Positions 48,103 to 58,280 of a stretch of 64,000 nt of DNA are shown here, in pieces. The stretch lies in contig NZ_VRUU01000003.1 in assembly GCF_008039875.1 (NCBI RefSeq), forward strand, positions 95,251 to 159,250. Reading direction: 5' to 3'. Source of the stretch: Methylobacterium sp. WL119 (lineage in GTDB: Bacteria > Pseudomonadota > Alphaproteobacteria > Rhizobiales > Beijerinckiaceae). The notes beneath the pieces were generated by a model that worked only from the letters and a program-made list of their open reading frames with translations, was not told the DNA's origin and did no database searches. The translations under genes and the position numbers were made by a program. Positions within the stretch are counted from its first letter, which is position 1. Each line of letters starts with the position of its first letter.

Positions 48103-48127
48103 GGAACAGGCCGGTCCGGCTCCCGTT
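48103..48127 (+). promoter_or_regulatory. consensus EcfG promoter
   Basis: Exact GGAAC (48103-48107), a 16-base spacer and exact CGTT (48124-48127). The DUF3597 ATG is 50 bp downstream. Confidence 0.7.
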
Positions 48128-48177
48128 GTCACGCGACTGCGGCGCTTTTCCGCGGCATCGATCGAGGGAATGATCTC

Positions 48178-48585
48178 ATGAGCCTACTCGGCAGCATCGT
48201 CAGCAAGATCCTGCATCCGTTCGGAGGCGCCTCCTCCGCGGCGGCCCCCTCGACCGCGGATGCCGGCGGCGCCAGCAGCCCGGCCTCGACCACCACGGCC
48301 GACGCGACGCCGTCCGCCTCGGGCGAGCCCGTGGACGTGGAGGCGGTGCTCAACGGCATGGCCCAGAAGAATTCCCAGACGCTGAACTGGCGCACCTCGA
48401 TCGTGGACCTGATGAAGCTCCTCGATCTCGATTCGAGCCTGACTGCCCGCAAGCAGCTCGCCGACGAGCTGCACTACACGGGCGACAAGGACGATTCGGC
48501 CACGATGAACGTCTGGCTGCACAAGCAGGTGATCAAGAAGCTCGAGGAGAACGGCGGCAAGGTGCCGGCCGACCTCAAGGACTGA
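48178..48585 (+). CDS. DUF3597 family protein
   Basis: 135 residues. The short N-terminal MSLLGSIVSKILHPFG, a disordered Ala/Ser/Thr-rich linker, then the DUF3597 domain: VDVEAVLNGMAQKNSQTLNW, TSIVDLMKLLDLDSSLTARK, ELHYTGDKDDSATMNVWLHK. Members are small, often stress-induced alphaproteobacterial proteins of unknown function. A perfect EcfG promoter lies upstream, supporting general-stress control here. Confidence 0.88.
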   Translation: MSLLGSIVSKILHPFGGASSAAAPSTADAGGASSPASTTTADATPSASGEPVDVEAVLNGMAQKNSQTLNWRTSIVDLMKLLDLDSSLTARKQLADELHYTGDKDDSATMNVWLHKQVIKKLEENGGKVPADLKD

Positions 48586-48609
48586 TCACGGTCGCCCGCG
48601 ACGATCGAA

Positions 48610-48636
48610 GCCCGGCCATCGCGCCGGGCTTTTTCG
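48610..48636 (+). terminator. rho-independent terminator
   Basis: AGCCCGGC pairs with GCCGGGCT around a short loop, followed by T5. It is about 25 bp after the DUF3597 gene. Confidence 0.85.
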
Positions 48637-48671
48637 TGCGCGCTCCCCGCGGCGACGGCTCACTTGACGGC

Positions 48672-49778
48672 TCACTTGCCGGTGCGCACCCGCGTCCAGG
48701 CCCGTGTGACGAAGCGCTGGGTGCGGTCGTCCCAGGCGGTGTTGACCGAGAGCCGCTGCATCGTCGCGTCGTCGGGATAGATGCCGGGATTGGCCAGGAT
48801 GTCCGGCTTCACGAGCTTCTTCGCGGGCAGGTTGCCGCTGGCATAGGACACGAAGTTGGTGTTGGCCGCCGCAACCTCGGGGCGCAGCATGTAGTCGATG
48901 AAGCTCAGCGCCTCCGCCGCATGGGGGGCGTCCTTCGGGATCGCGAAGGCATCGAACCACATCAGCGTGCCCTCCTTCGGGATGAGGTAGGCGATCTCGA
49001 CGCCGTTCTTCGCCTCGTCGGCCCGCTTCTTCGCCTGCAGCACGTCGCCGGAATAGCCGACCGCGACGCAGAGATCGCCGTTGGCGAGCGACTGGATGTA
49101 TTCCGACGAGTGGAACTTCCGCACCGTCCCGCGCACCTTGAAGAGCGCGTCGGCGACCTGGGTGATGTCGTCCCAGCGCTTAGAGTCGCTCTTCAGGCCG
49201 AAGGTCGGCAGCATGCTCGGGATCAGGTCCTCGGGCGAGTCGAGCATCATGATCCCGCAATCCTTGAGCTTGTTCGCCGAGGCCGGGTTGAGGACGAGGT
49301 TCCAGGTGTTGAGCGCGGCGCCGGCGCCGAGACGCTCGCGCACCAGCCCGAGGTTGAGCCCGAGCCCGGTGGTGCCCCACATGTAGTCGACGGCGTAGGC
49401 GTTGCCCGGATCGTAGGTCGCGAGGCGCCCGGCGATCTCCGGCCAGACGTTGCCGAGGTTCGTCAGCTTGGCCTTGTCGAGGGGCAGGAACGCGCCGGCC
49501 CGGATCAGCCGCTGCAGGAACGGCCCCGACGGCACCACCACGTCGTAGCCGGACTTGCCGGCGAGCAGCTTGGTCTCGAGGATCTCGTTGTTGTCGTAGG
49601 TGTCGTAGACCACCTTGATCCCGGTCTCGCGGGTGAAGGCCTCTAGCACCTTCGGATCGATGTAGTCCGACCAGTTGTAGATGTTGACGACCCGCTCCGG
49701 CCCCGCCGCCAACGCCGGCCCGCTCACGAGCGTGAGGCCCGCGAGGAGGATCGCGCGTGCGAGGGCGGCGGCCCTCAT
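48672..49778 (-). CDS. polyamine-type ABC substrate-binding protein (PotF/PotD-like)
   Basis: 368 residues. Signal peptide (ALARAILLAGLTLVSGPALA), then VVNIYNWSDYIDPKVLEAFT, VVYDTYDNNEILETKLLAGK, SGYDVVVPSGPFLQRLI and YMWGTTGLGLN, the putrescine/spermidine-binding protein pattern. It is periplasmic. The permease and ATPase genes that normally accompany it are absent; instead its ATG overlaps the stop of a RidA gene (ATGA, 49775-49778). It may feed a transporter encoded elsewhere. Confidence 0.9.
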   Translation of the reverse strand: MRAAALARAILLAGLTLVSGPALAAGPERVVNIYNWSDYIDPKVLEAFTRETGIKVVYDTYDNNEILETKLLAGKSGYDVVVPSGPFLQRLIRAGAFLPLDKAKLTNLGNVWPEIAGRLATYDPGNAYAVDYMWGTTGLGLNLGLVRERLGAGAALNTWNLVLNPASANKLKDCGIMMLDSPEDLIPSMLPTFGLKSDSKRWDDITQVADALFKVRGTVRKFHSSEYIQSLANGDLCVAVGYSGDVLQAKKRADEAKNGVEIAYLIPKEGTLMWFDAFAIPKDAPHAAEALSFIDYMLRPEVAAANTNFVSYASGNLPAKKLVKPDILANPGIYPDDATMQRLSVNTAWDDRTQRFVTRAWTRVRTGK

Positions 49779-50134
49779 GCGCCCGACCGCGCGGCGACGA
49801 CGACGATCTCGACGAGGTATTCCGGCCCGGCGAGCTTGGCCTCGACCGTGGCGCGGCCGGGCGGGTTGTCCTTCGACACCCAGGCGTCCCAGGCGGCGTT
49901 CATCTCGGCGAATGTGCCCATGTCGGCCAGGTAGATCGTCGCCATCAGGATCCGCTCCTTGTCGCTGCCGGCAGCCGCCAGCAGGCGCTCGATCTGGCCG
50001 AGGATGGCCTGCGTCTGCGCGGTGACGCCGGTGCCGACCGTGTCGGCGGCGACCTGGCCGGCGAGATACACCGTGTCGCCGTAGGCCACGCCTTGCGCCA
50101 TCCGCGCGCCCGGCTCGAAGCGTTCGATCGTCAT
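49775..50134 (-). CDS. RidA family protein
   Basis: 119 residues. MTIERFEPGARMAQGVAYGD, VYLAGQVAADT, LMATIYLADMGTFAEMNAAW and the arginine-bearing NPPGRATVEAKLAGPEYLVE give the Rid/YjgF fold; the Arg of PPGRATVEA binds the carboxylate of imine intermediates. It may deaminate reactive 2-aminoacrylate-type intermediates. It is translationally coupled to the polyamine-binding protein gene, hinting at amine catabolism. ATG 50134 is used; the open frame upstream has no family similarity. Confidence 0.9.
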   Translation of the reverse strand: MTIERFEPGARMAQGVAYGDTVYLAGQVAADTVGTGVTAQTQAILGQIERLLAAAGSDKERILMATIYLADMGTFAEMNAAWDAWVSKDNPPGRATVEAKLAGPEYLVEIVVVAARSGA

Positions 50135-50359
50135 GTCCTGTCCCCCGGCTGATCTTCGGATCGCTTCTGCCGCCGGGCGCGTGCGAGGTAAAGGGGCGCC
50201 GGGCCGGCGGCCTTGGCCCATTGCAGTGCGGAAAAAGATCCGGCGACGGCCAATCCGTCGCAACCCCCGCTGCCACCGTGCGTTTCAACACCGTTCCAGC
50301 GTCGCGTCATCCGAAAGCGGCGTCACATCGTCAGGCGTCACGTCGCCAAGGGGTTCGTC

Positions 50360-50626
50360 ATGGGTATTCTCTGGACCATCGTCATCGGTTTCCTCGCCGG
50401 CATCGTCGCCAAGTTCATCATGCCCGGCTCGAACGAGCCGTCGGGCTTCATCCTGACCACCATCCTCGGCATCGTCGGCGCCTTCGTCGCCACCTTCCTC
50501 GGCCAGGCGCTCGGCTGGTACGGCCCGAACCAGGGCGCGGGCTTCATCGGCGCCGTGGTCGGCGCGATCGTCGTCCTCGCGATCTACGGCTTCATCGCCA
50601 GCCGCGGCCGCACCACCACGCTCTGA
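50360..50626 (+). CDS. GlsB/YeaQ/YmgE family membrane protein
   Basis: 88 residues with three membrane helices: ILWTIVIGFLAGIVAKFIMP, GFILTTILGIVGAFVATFLG, and GFIGAVVGAIVVLAIYGFIA. The 'GxxAGxxAxxxMPG' start and 'TxxLGIxGAxxG' middle are signature features of this transglycosylase-associated (stress-response) family. A terminator follows. Confidence 0.93.
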   Translation: MGILWTIVIGFLAGIVAKFIMPGSNEPSGFILTTILGIVGAFVATFLGQALGWYGPNQGAGFIGAVVGAIVVLAIYGFIASRGRTTTL

Positions 50627-50659
50627 GGTCGCGCTCGCCGACACGGACCACGACGTAGA

Positions 50660-50692
50660 AAAGGGGGCGCCGCAAGGCGCCCCCTTCTTCGT
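50660..50692 (+). terminator. rho-independent terminator
   Basis: AAGGGGGCGCC and GGCGCCCCCTT are perfect arms around GCAA, with a short T-rich tail (CTTCTTC). Confidence 0.8.
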
Positions 50693-50709
50693 TGCGACTG
50701 GTCCGATGC

Positions 50710-50931
50710 TCAGATGTGGTCGGAGGCCGCCTTGATTGCGCAATGGCCGGTGGCGCCGCGCAATGCGAGGCCGACGCCGACCACGAGGGCCGCGAGGCTC
50801 AGCCACTTGTTCGGGCGCGGCTGCGCGGCCGCCGCCGCGATGCCGAGGCCGAGCGCCACCGAGACCGCGCGCTCGGTGGTGCTGAGGTTCGGCTCGCCGC
50901 TGAAGATGTCGTGGATCATGTCGTTGGCCAT
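50710..50931 (-). CDS. small membrane protein (DUF2892-like)
   Basis: 73 residues: a soluble N-terminus (MANDMIHDIFSGEPNLSTTE), then AVSVALGLGIAAAAAQP and LSLAALVVGVGLALRGATGH and a Cys-containing end. This resembles the DUF2892/YgaP-type two-helix proteins. A perfect EcfG promoter lies on the same strand 36 bp upstream, so it is probably part of the general stress regulon. Confidence 0.7.
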   Translation of the reverse strand: MANDMIHDIFSGEPNLSTTERAVSVALGLGIAAAAAQPRPNKWLSLAALVVGVGLALRGATGHCAIKAASDHI

Positions 50932-50966
50932 GGGGTCGGGTGCGCTCCTGTTGGGGTCGCGGATCG

Positions 50967-50991
50967 AACGCCCTCCGAAGGCCGGCGTTCC
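50967..50991 (-). promoter_or_regulatory. consensus EcfG promoter, minus strand
   Basis: On the minus strand: exact GGAAC (50991-50987), a 16-base spacer and exact CGTT (50970-50967). The gene starts at 50931. Confidence 0.7.
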
Positions 50992-51017
50992 TTGCCGCCG
51001 CGCCGGAACCGCCCACG

Positions 51018-51051
51018 AAAAAGGCGCGGCCCCGAGGGGACCGCGCCGTCT
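51018..51051 (-). terminator. rho-independent terminator of pnp
   Basis: On the minus strand GGCGCGGTCCCC pairs with GGGGCCGCGCC (one bulge), followed by T5. It is about 30 bp after the pnp stop. Confidence 0.8.
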
Positions 51052-51079
51052 TCGCCGTCAGGACCGCGGGTCCGGACGA

Positions 51080-53299
<2,220 letters not shown>

Positions 53300-53466
53300 T
53301 CTTGTCGTCCTTGCCATCATGCGGCGGGCGAACCCGGCGCGGCCAGGGGCAAGACGGCGGGGCACTCCGGCTGGAGGAGTGCCCTGCGATCCTGTCCCTG
53401 GTGTTCGCGCCTCGAAGTCGCCCGTTGCTCGCGGGGCCGGACCCGTTCCGGCCACCCGAGATCTTG

Positions 53467-53499
53467 AAAAAAGCGGTCCCGAGCCGGGCTCGGAACCGC
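53467..53499 (-). terminator. rho-independent terminator of rpsO
   Basis: On the minus strand GCGGTTCCGAGC pairs with GCTCGGGACCGC (one mismatch), followed by T6. It lies between rpsO and pnp, so pnp likely has some independent transcription. Confidence 0.8.
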
Positions 53500-53509
53500 G
53501 TGGGCTGGA

Positions 53510-53779
53510 TTAGCGGCGGATGCCGAGGCGCTCGATGAGGCTGCGGTAGCGGGCCTCGTCGCGACGCTTCACGTAGTCGAGCAGCGAGCGGCGCTGCGAG
53601 ACCATCTTCAGGAGGCCGCGGCGGGAATGGTTGTCCTTGCCGTGGGTCTTGAAGTGGCTGGTGAGGTTGGTGATCCGCTCGGTGAGGATCGCCACCTGGA
53701 CCTCCGGCGAGCCGGTGTCCTTGGCGACGGTCGCGTATTCCTTGATGAGCGCGGTCTTGCGCTCTGCCGAGATCGACAT
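53510..53779 (-). CDS. rpsO: 30S ribosomal protein S15
   Basis: 89 residues, exact family length. [40 protein letters not shown] and [20 protein letters not shown] are the S15 signature, with LGIRR at the end. It binds 16S rRNA helices 20-22 at the platform. It is followed on the same strand by pnp, the usual proteobacterial pair. No truB precedes it. Confidence 0.98.
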   Translation of the reverse strand: MSISAERKTALIKEYATVAKDTGSPEVQVAILTERITNLTSHFKTHGKDNHSRRGLLKMVSQRRSLLDYVKRRDEARYRSLIERLGIRR

Positions 53780-54045
53780 CGCAGTGCCTTTCAGGTGAGG
53801 TTTTCAGAAGCGCCGTGCGGCCGCCCCTCCGGATCGGGAGGACGGCGCCTGAGGCATGCTCGAGCCTTGGCCGATGCCGGGATGTCGTCCAGCAGGGTCG
53901 TTGGTCCAAGCGGTTTCGGCCCCGCCCGTCGCCGGGCCGAGGCCGCGCGGACCATACACGAAACGGTTCGCGGCGCCAGTCCCGGCCACCGGGCGTCTCC
54001 CGGGCCGCGATGCGAATTCTTCGCTGCTGCCCGCCCGTTTGAGAT

Positions 54046-54060
54046 ATGTTCGCTGAACAT
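54046..54060. promoter_or_regulatory. perfect palindrome before small gene
   Basis: ATGTTC-GCT-GAACAT, exact 6-bp arms around 3 bases, 14 bp before ATG 54075. Probably a regulator site; the arrangement is not the direct GTTC-N7-GTTC of alphaproteobacterial LexA. Confidence 0.45.
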
Positions 54061-54074
54061 CAGGGGGCGACATC

Positions 54075-54275
54075 ATGATCTGTCAGACTGCGATCGAGGC
54101 GATGGGTGTCCAGAACGACCGCCTCACGACGATGATCAGGAACATCGACGGCGGCATCTGGTGGCAGACGGATGCGAACGCCAAGGTCGAAGCCGGGAAG
54201 ATCCTGGCCCAGACCGCACGCATCGGCGATGCCCTCGACGCCATCGAACGCCTCGTGAAGGGCATGGCGACGTAG
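54075..54275 (+). CDS. small hypothetical protein
   Basis: 66 residues: MICQTAIEAMGVQNDRLTTM, then IRNIDGGIWWQTDANAKVEA and a helical end. Soluble. A GGGGG run sits 8-12 bases before the ATG. It is 18 bp upstream of the DUF1003 gene and likely in one operon behind the palindrome. Confidence 0.65.
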   Translation: MICQTAIEAMGVQNDRLTTMIRNIDGGIWWQTDANAKVEAGKILAQTARIGDALDAIERLVKGMAT

Positions 54276-54293
54276 CAGGAGAGGGGCACCGGC

Positions 54294-54866
54294 ATGTCCG
54301 CCGACGGAGACGAGGCGGTCGCCCGGCTCGCCCGGCAGCTCCTGGATCAGGGCTTGGGCTGCCTGTCGCCGCACGATCGGCGCGTCCTCGCGCACATCGC
54401 CGGGCGCGTCCATGCCCGCGACGCGGGCGCCGCCGCGACGTCGCGCGCGGGCCCGGATTTCGGCGAACGCCTCGCCGACCGGGTCGCCAGGCTCGGCGGC
54501 TCGTGGGGGTTCATCATCGCCTTCACCGGCCTGCTCGTCGGCTGGGTGGTCCTGAACACCGTCGTCCTCGCAGGGTCGGGGGGCGGCTTCGACGCCTATC
54601 CCTACATCTTTCTCAACTTGATCCTGTCGATGGTCGCGGCGTTGCAGGCGCCGGTGATCCTGATGTCGCAGAACCGGCAGGCGGAGCGCGACCGCATCGC
54701 CGCCGGCCTCGACTACGAGGTCAACCTGCGCGCCGAGATCGAGATCGTGTCCCTGCACGACAAGCTCGACCGCATCCGGACCAAGCAGCTGGAGGATCTG
54801 ATCCGCGCGCAGACCCGGCAGATCGCCGAACTCGGCGCCGCGCGGACCGCCCGCCCGCGCGGGTGA
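54294..54866 (+). CDS. DUF1003 membrane protein
   Basis: 190 residues. After an N-terminal helical region, two membrane segments GSWGFIIAFTGLLVGWVVLN and AYPYIFLNLILSMVAALQAP, then the diagnostic VILMSQNRQAERDRIAAGLD and DYEVNLRAEIEIVSLHDKLD ending in a coiled coil. Family function unknown. AGGAG lies about 17 bases before the ATG. Confidence 0.92.
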   Translation: MSADGDEAVARLARQLLDQGLGCLSPHDRRVLAHIAGRVHARDAGAAATSRAGPDFGERLADRVARLGGSWGFIIAFTGLLVGWVVLNTVVLAGSGGGFDAYPYIFLNLILSMVAALQAPVILMSQNRQAERDRIAAGLDYEVNLRAEIEIVSLHDKLDRIRTKQLEDLIRAQTRQIAELGAARTARPRG

Positions 54867-55016
54867 GCGGCGGCCATTTCGCATGACGGAACGGTCGCAC
54901 CGGAAAGCCGATGCATCCCAGCCATCCGCCCGCGTCGTTGCATCGCGAAATCACCGCTCCTATCGCTGCCGGCCTTCGGCGCCCGGAGGCGCCCTCGTCG
55001 AACGGCCGATCGCACC

Positions 55017-56303
55017 ATGAACTCCGAACCGCTCCCGCTGCCCGAAACCCTGGCCCTGCCCGAGAAGCTGTCGCTGCCGAAGGACAGGATCCGGGTGCTG
55101 CTGCTCGAAGGCATCAACGACAGCGCCGTCGGGCTGATGCGCGCGGCCGGCTACACCAACCTCGTCCGCCTGCCGAAGGCGCTCGACCGCGATGCGCTGC
55201 ACGAGGCCCTGAAGGGCATCCACATCCTCGGCATCCGCTCGCGCACGCAGCTCGACGCGGCGGCCCTCGACGCCGCCGACCGCCTGCTCGCGGTCGGCTG
55301 CTTCTCGGTGGGCACCAACCAGGTCGACCTCGACGCCGCGCGGCGGCGCGGCGTGCCGGTGTTCAACGCGCCGTTCTCGAACACCCGCTCGGTCGCCGAG
55401 CTCGTCATCGGCGAGATCGTGATGCTCCTGCGCCGGATCGTGCCGCGCTCGGTCGGGGCGCATGCCGGCCAGTGGGACAAGTCGGCGGCCGGCTCGGTCG
55501 AGGTGCGCGGCAAGACGCTCGGCATCGTCGGCTACGGCAACATCGGTACGCAGCTCTCGACGCTGGCCGAGGCCATGGGCATGCGGGTCGACTTTTACGA
55601 CCACACCGACAAGCTCCGCCACGGCAACACCGAGCCGACCGCCTCGCTCGCCGAGCTGCTCGCCCAGAGCGACGTGGTCTCGCTGCACGTGCCCGAGACC
55701 GACGCCACCGCCAACATGATCGGCGAGGCCGAGATCCGCGCGATGAAGCCGGGCGCGTACCTGATCAACAACGCCCGCGGCACCGTCGTCGACCTCGACG
55801 CGCTCGCACGGGCCCTGCGCGACGGGCACCTCGCCGGCGCCGCCGTCGACGTCTTCCCGGTCGAGCCCGGCTCGAACCAGGAGCGCTTCGTCTCGCCGCT
55901 CCAGGGCCTGGAGAACGTGATCCTCACACCCCACGTCGGCGGCTCGACCGAGGAGGCCCAGGAGCGCATCGGCTCGGAGGTCGCGCGCAAGCTGGTGGAT
56001 TACTCCGACATCGGCTCGACCATCGGCGCGGTGAACTTCCCGCAGGTGCAGCTCCCGCCGCGCCCGACCGGCGCGCGCTTCATCCACGTGCAGCAGAACC
56101 TGCCCGGCATGCTCAACCGCCTCAACGCGGTGTTCTCGAGCGCGGGCATCAACATCGCCGGGCAGTTCTACCAGACCGACGGCGAGGTCGGTTACGTGGT
56201 GCTCGAGACCGACGCCACCAACGCCGACGCCGAGACCCTGCTCGCCGAGATCCGCGCGATCCCGGGCACGATCCGCGCGCGGCTGCTGTACGAGCGCCGC
56301 TGA
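55017..56303 (+). CDS. serA: D-3-phosphoglycerate dehydrogenase
   Basis: 428 residues, E. coli-like type with a C-terminal ACT domain. First step of serine synthesis. NAD loop: LGIVGYGNIGTQLSTLAEAM. Catalytic residues are in LINNARGTVVDLDAL (Arg), DVFPVEPGSN (Glu) and NVILTPHVGGSTEEAQERIG (His). The ACT part NLPGMLNRLNAVFSSAGINI binds serine for feedback inhibition in E. coli. The N-terminal leader LPLPETLALPEKLSLPKDRI is longer than usual. Confidence 0.96.
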   Translation: MNSEPLPLPETLALPEKLSLPKDRIRVLLLEGINDSAVGLMRAAGYTNLVRLPKALDRDALHEALKGIHILGIRSRTQLDAAALDAADRLLAVGCFSVGTNQVDLDAARRRGVPVFNAPFSNTRSVAELVIGEIVMLLRRIVPRSVGAHAGQWDKSAAGSVEVRGKTLGIVGYGNIGTQLSTLAEAMGMRVDFYDHTDKLRHGNTEPTASLAELLAQSDVVSLHVPETDATANMIGEAEIRAMKPGAYLINNARGTVVDLDALARALRDGHLAGAAVDVFPVEPGSNQERFVSPLQGLENVILTPHVGGSTEEAQERIGSEVARKLVDYSDIGSTIGAVNFPQVQLPPRPTGARFIHVQQNLPGMLNRLNAVFSSAGINIAGQFYQTDGEVGYVVLETDATNADAETLLAEIRAIPGTIRARLLYERR

Positions 56304-56410
56304 GCGGGGCGTTCGCGGACGCCGCCCTGCGATCGATCCGGTCTCCATCGCGGCGTGACGGCGCCGGATGGATCCTGCGAAGCACGCCGCGCTCGCTCTC
56401 CCATGAAAAG

Positions 56411-56493
56411 TGTGTCGGGGAGAGGGGCGTGACTCTCCGAAAGCTCACGCCCCTCATCCTGTCCTTTTCCCCCTGGGCGAAGGGACCCGTGCT
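56411..56493. repeat. dispersed repeat, copy B (inverted relative to copy A)
   Basis: Inverted arms GAGGGGCGTGA (56422-56432) and TCACGCCCCTC (56445-56455), followed by the same CATCCTGTCC and GGGACCCGTGC segments as copy A read in reverse. Confidence 0.75.
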
Positions 56494-56628
56494 CGATTCG
56501 GCGTCCGGCCGGTGCCTGAGCGCTCCGTCGCGGACGACCCTGAGAAACTTTCCGTGGCGCGGCTATCGCTGGCGCGGCACTTGCCGCAGCCTCGCTGCAT
56601 CTTCCGCGGGCTCGGACATCGCCACGCC

Positions 56629-58065
56629 ATGACCACAGGCTTCTTCGCCGCGAAGAAATCCGTCGCCGCGCTCGTCGCCGGGCATGAGGACGACCACGGG
56701 CCGGCGCTGGCGCGGAGCCTGTCGGCGTTCGGGCTGGTCTGCATCGGCCTCGGCGCGACGATCGGGGCGGGAATCTTCGTCCTCACCGGCACCGCGGCGG
56801 CGGACTATGCCGGCCCGGCGCTCGCGCTATCCTTCGTCGCCGGCGGGATCGCCTGCGCCTTCGTCGGGCTGTGCTACGCAGAGCTGGCCGCGATGATCCC
56901 GGTGCCGGGCTCGACCTACGCCTACACCTACGCGACGCTCGGCGAGCTCTGCGCGTGGATCATCGGCTGGGACCTCGTCCTCGAATTCGCCTTCGCCGCC
57001 GCCACCGTCGCGGTGGGCTGGTCGGGCTACGCGCAGAGCCTGCTCGCGGATGCGGGCCTGCGCCTGCCGGCGGCGCTCGCCGCGGCGCCCGGCGGAGGCG
57101 GCCTCGTCAACCTGCCGGCGGCCAAGATCGTGCTCGCGCTGACGGCGCTCCTGATGCGCGGCAGCCGCGAGGCCTCGCTCGTCAACACCGCGATGGTGGC
57201 GCTGAAGGTCGCGATCATCCTTGCCTTCGTCGGCGTCGGGGCGGCGCACCTGAAGCCGGAGTTGTGGCACCCGTTCATCCCGGAGAACACCGGCACCTTC
57301 GGGGAATTCGGCTGGAGCGGCATCCTGCGCGGCGCCGGCGTGGTGTTCTTCGCCTTCATCGGCTTCGAGACGGTCTCGACCGCCGCCGGCGAGACCCGCG
57401 ACCCGCAGCGCGACGCGCCGATCGGCCTCCTCGGGTCCCTGGCGGTGAGCACGGTGCTCTACGTCGCGGTCGCCGCGGTGCTCACCGGGCTCGTGCCCTA
57501 CCGGGCGCTGAACGTCGCCGACCCGATCGCCAAGGCGATCGACGCGATCGGGCTCGGCGGCTTCGCCGTCGCGATCAAGCTCGGCGCGCTGATCGGGCTG
57601 ACGACCTCGACGCTGACCGCGCTCTACGGCCAGGCGCGGGTCTTCTACGCCATGGCCCGCGACGGCCTGCTGCCGCGGCTGTTCGCGCGGGTGAGCCCGA
57701 CGACGCGCACGCCCATGCTGAGCCAGGCGACGATCGGCCTGATGACCGCGCTCGTGGCCGGCCTCGTGCCGATCGAGGAACTCGGCGAGCTGGTTAGCAT
57801 CGGCACGCTCTTCGCCTTCGTGCTGGTCTGCACCGCCGTGCTGATCCTGCGCCGGACCGAGCCGGAGCGGCCGCGCCCGTTCCGGGTCCCGGCGGTCGGG
57901 CTGGTGGCGAGCCTCGGGATCCTGTCCTGCCTGCTGCTGATGGCGGGCCTGCCGGGCCAGACCTGGATCCGCCTCGCGGTCTGGCTGACGCTCGGCCTCG
58001 CCCTGTACGTGGGCTACGGACGCAGGAACGCCCGCCGGGTGAGGGCGGGCGCGTCGCGGGCTTAG
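56629..58065 (+). CDS. APC-family amino acid permease (cationic type)
   Basis: 478 residues with about twelve helices. FGLVCIGLGATIGAGIFVLT, GPALALSFVAGGIACAFVGL, CYAELAAMIPVPGSTYAYTY and FFAFIGFETVSTAAGETRDP with NPQRD-type motif ('RDPQRDAP') match the CAT/YfnA group of amino acid transporters. It would import cationic or branched amino acids; substrate not decided. The ATG at 56629 starts MTTGFFAAKKSV, a typical opening. Confidence 0.92.
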   Translation: MTTGFFAAKKSVAALVAGHEDDHGPALARSLSAFGLVCIGLGATIGAGIFVLTGTAAADYAGPALALSFVAGGIACAFVGLCYAELAAMIPVPGSTYAYTYATLGELCAWIIGWDLVLEFAFAAATVAVGWSGYAQSLLADAGLRLPAALAAAPGGGGLVNLPAAKIVLALTALLMRGSREASLVNTAMVALKVAIILAFVGVGAAHLKPELWHPFIPENTGTFGEFGWSGILRGAGVVFFAFIGFETVSTAAGETRDPQRDAPIGLLGSLAVSTVLYVAVAAVLTGLVPYRALNVADPIAKAIDAIGLGGFAVAIKLGALIGLTTSTLTALYGQARVFYAMARDGLLPRLFARVSPTTRTPMLSQATIGLMTALVAGLVPIEELGELVSIGTLFAFVLVCTAVLILRRTEPERPRPFRVPAVGLVASLGILSCLLLMAGLPGQTWIRLAVWLTLGLALYVGYGRRNARRVRAGASRA

Positions 58066-58076
58066 AGCTGGAACCG

Positions 58077-58104
58077 AGCCTCATGGGGCCTGACCCATGA
58101 GGCT
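58077..58104. terminator. bidirectional hairpin
   Basis: AGCCTCATGGG (58077-58087) pairs exactly with CCCATGAGGCT (58094-58104) around 6 bases, between the convergent permease and 32-codon genes. No T run. Confidence 0.5.
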
Positions 58105-58116
58105 GGGTACGGACGC

Positions 58117-58215
58117 TCAGAACGAGCGGCGGTGCGGGGTCTGGGCGCCGCCGTAGCGGCGGCGGAGATAAGAGACGACCTTCGGCAGCAGGAAGGCGAG
58201 CAGGATCTTTCGCAT
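58117..58215 (-). CDS. 32-residue basic peptide
   Basis: MRKILLAFLLPKVVSYLRRR, then YGGAQTPHRRSF: a short amphipathic hydrophobic N-terminus and a very basic tail. Plausible membrane-associated microprotein; the spacing from neighbouring genes fits. Needs homologues to confirm. Confidence 0.4.
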   Translation of the reverse strand: MRKILLAFLLPKVVSYLRRRYGGAQTPHRRSF

Positions 58216-58280
58216 GGGGTCGGCGAACCTTCTTCACGAGCGTGTGAAGATGCAATGCGCCGGCCCCGTTCGCGTTCCGG

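Noticed and set aside
53780..54045. A possible small gene upstream of rpsO
   Set aside because: Short open frames in this stretch have no ribosome site and mixed, Arg-rich composition; it is better read as the rpsO promoter region.
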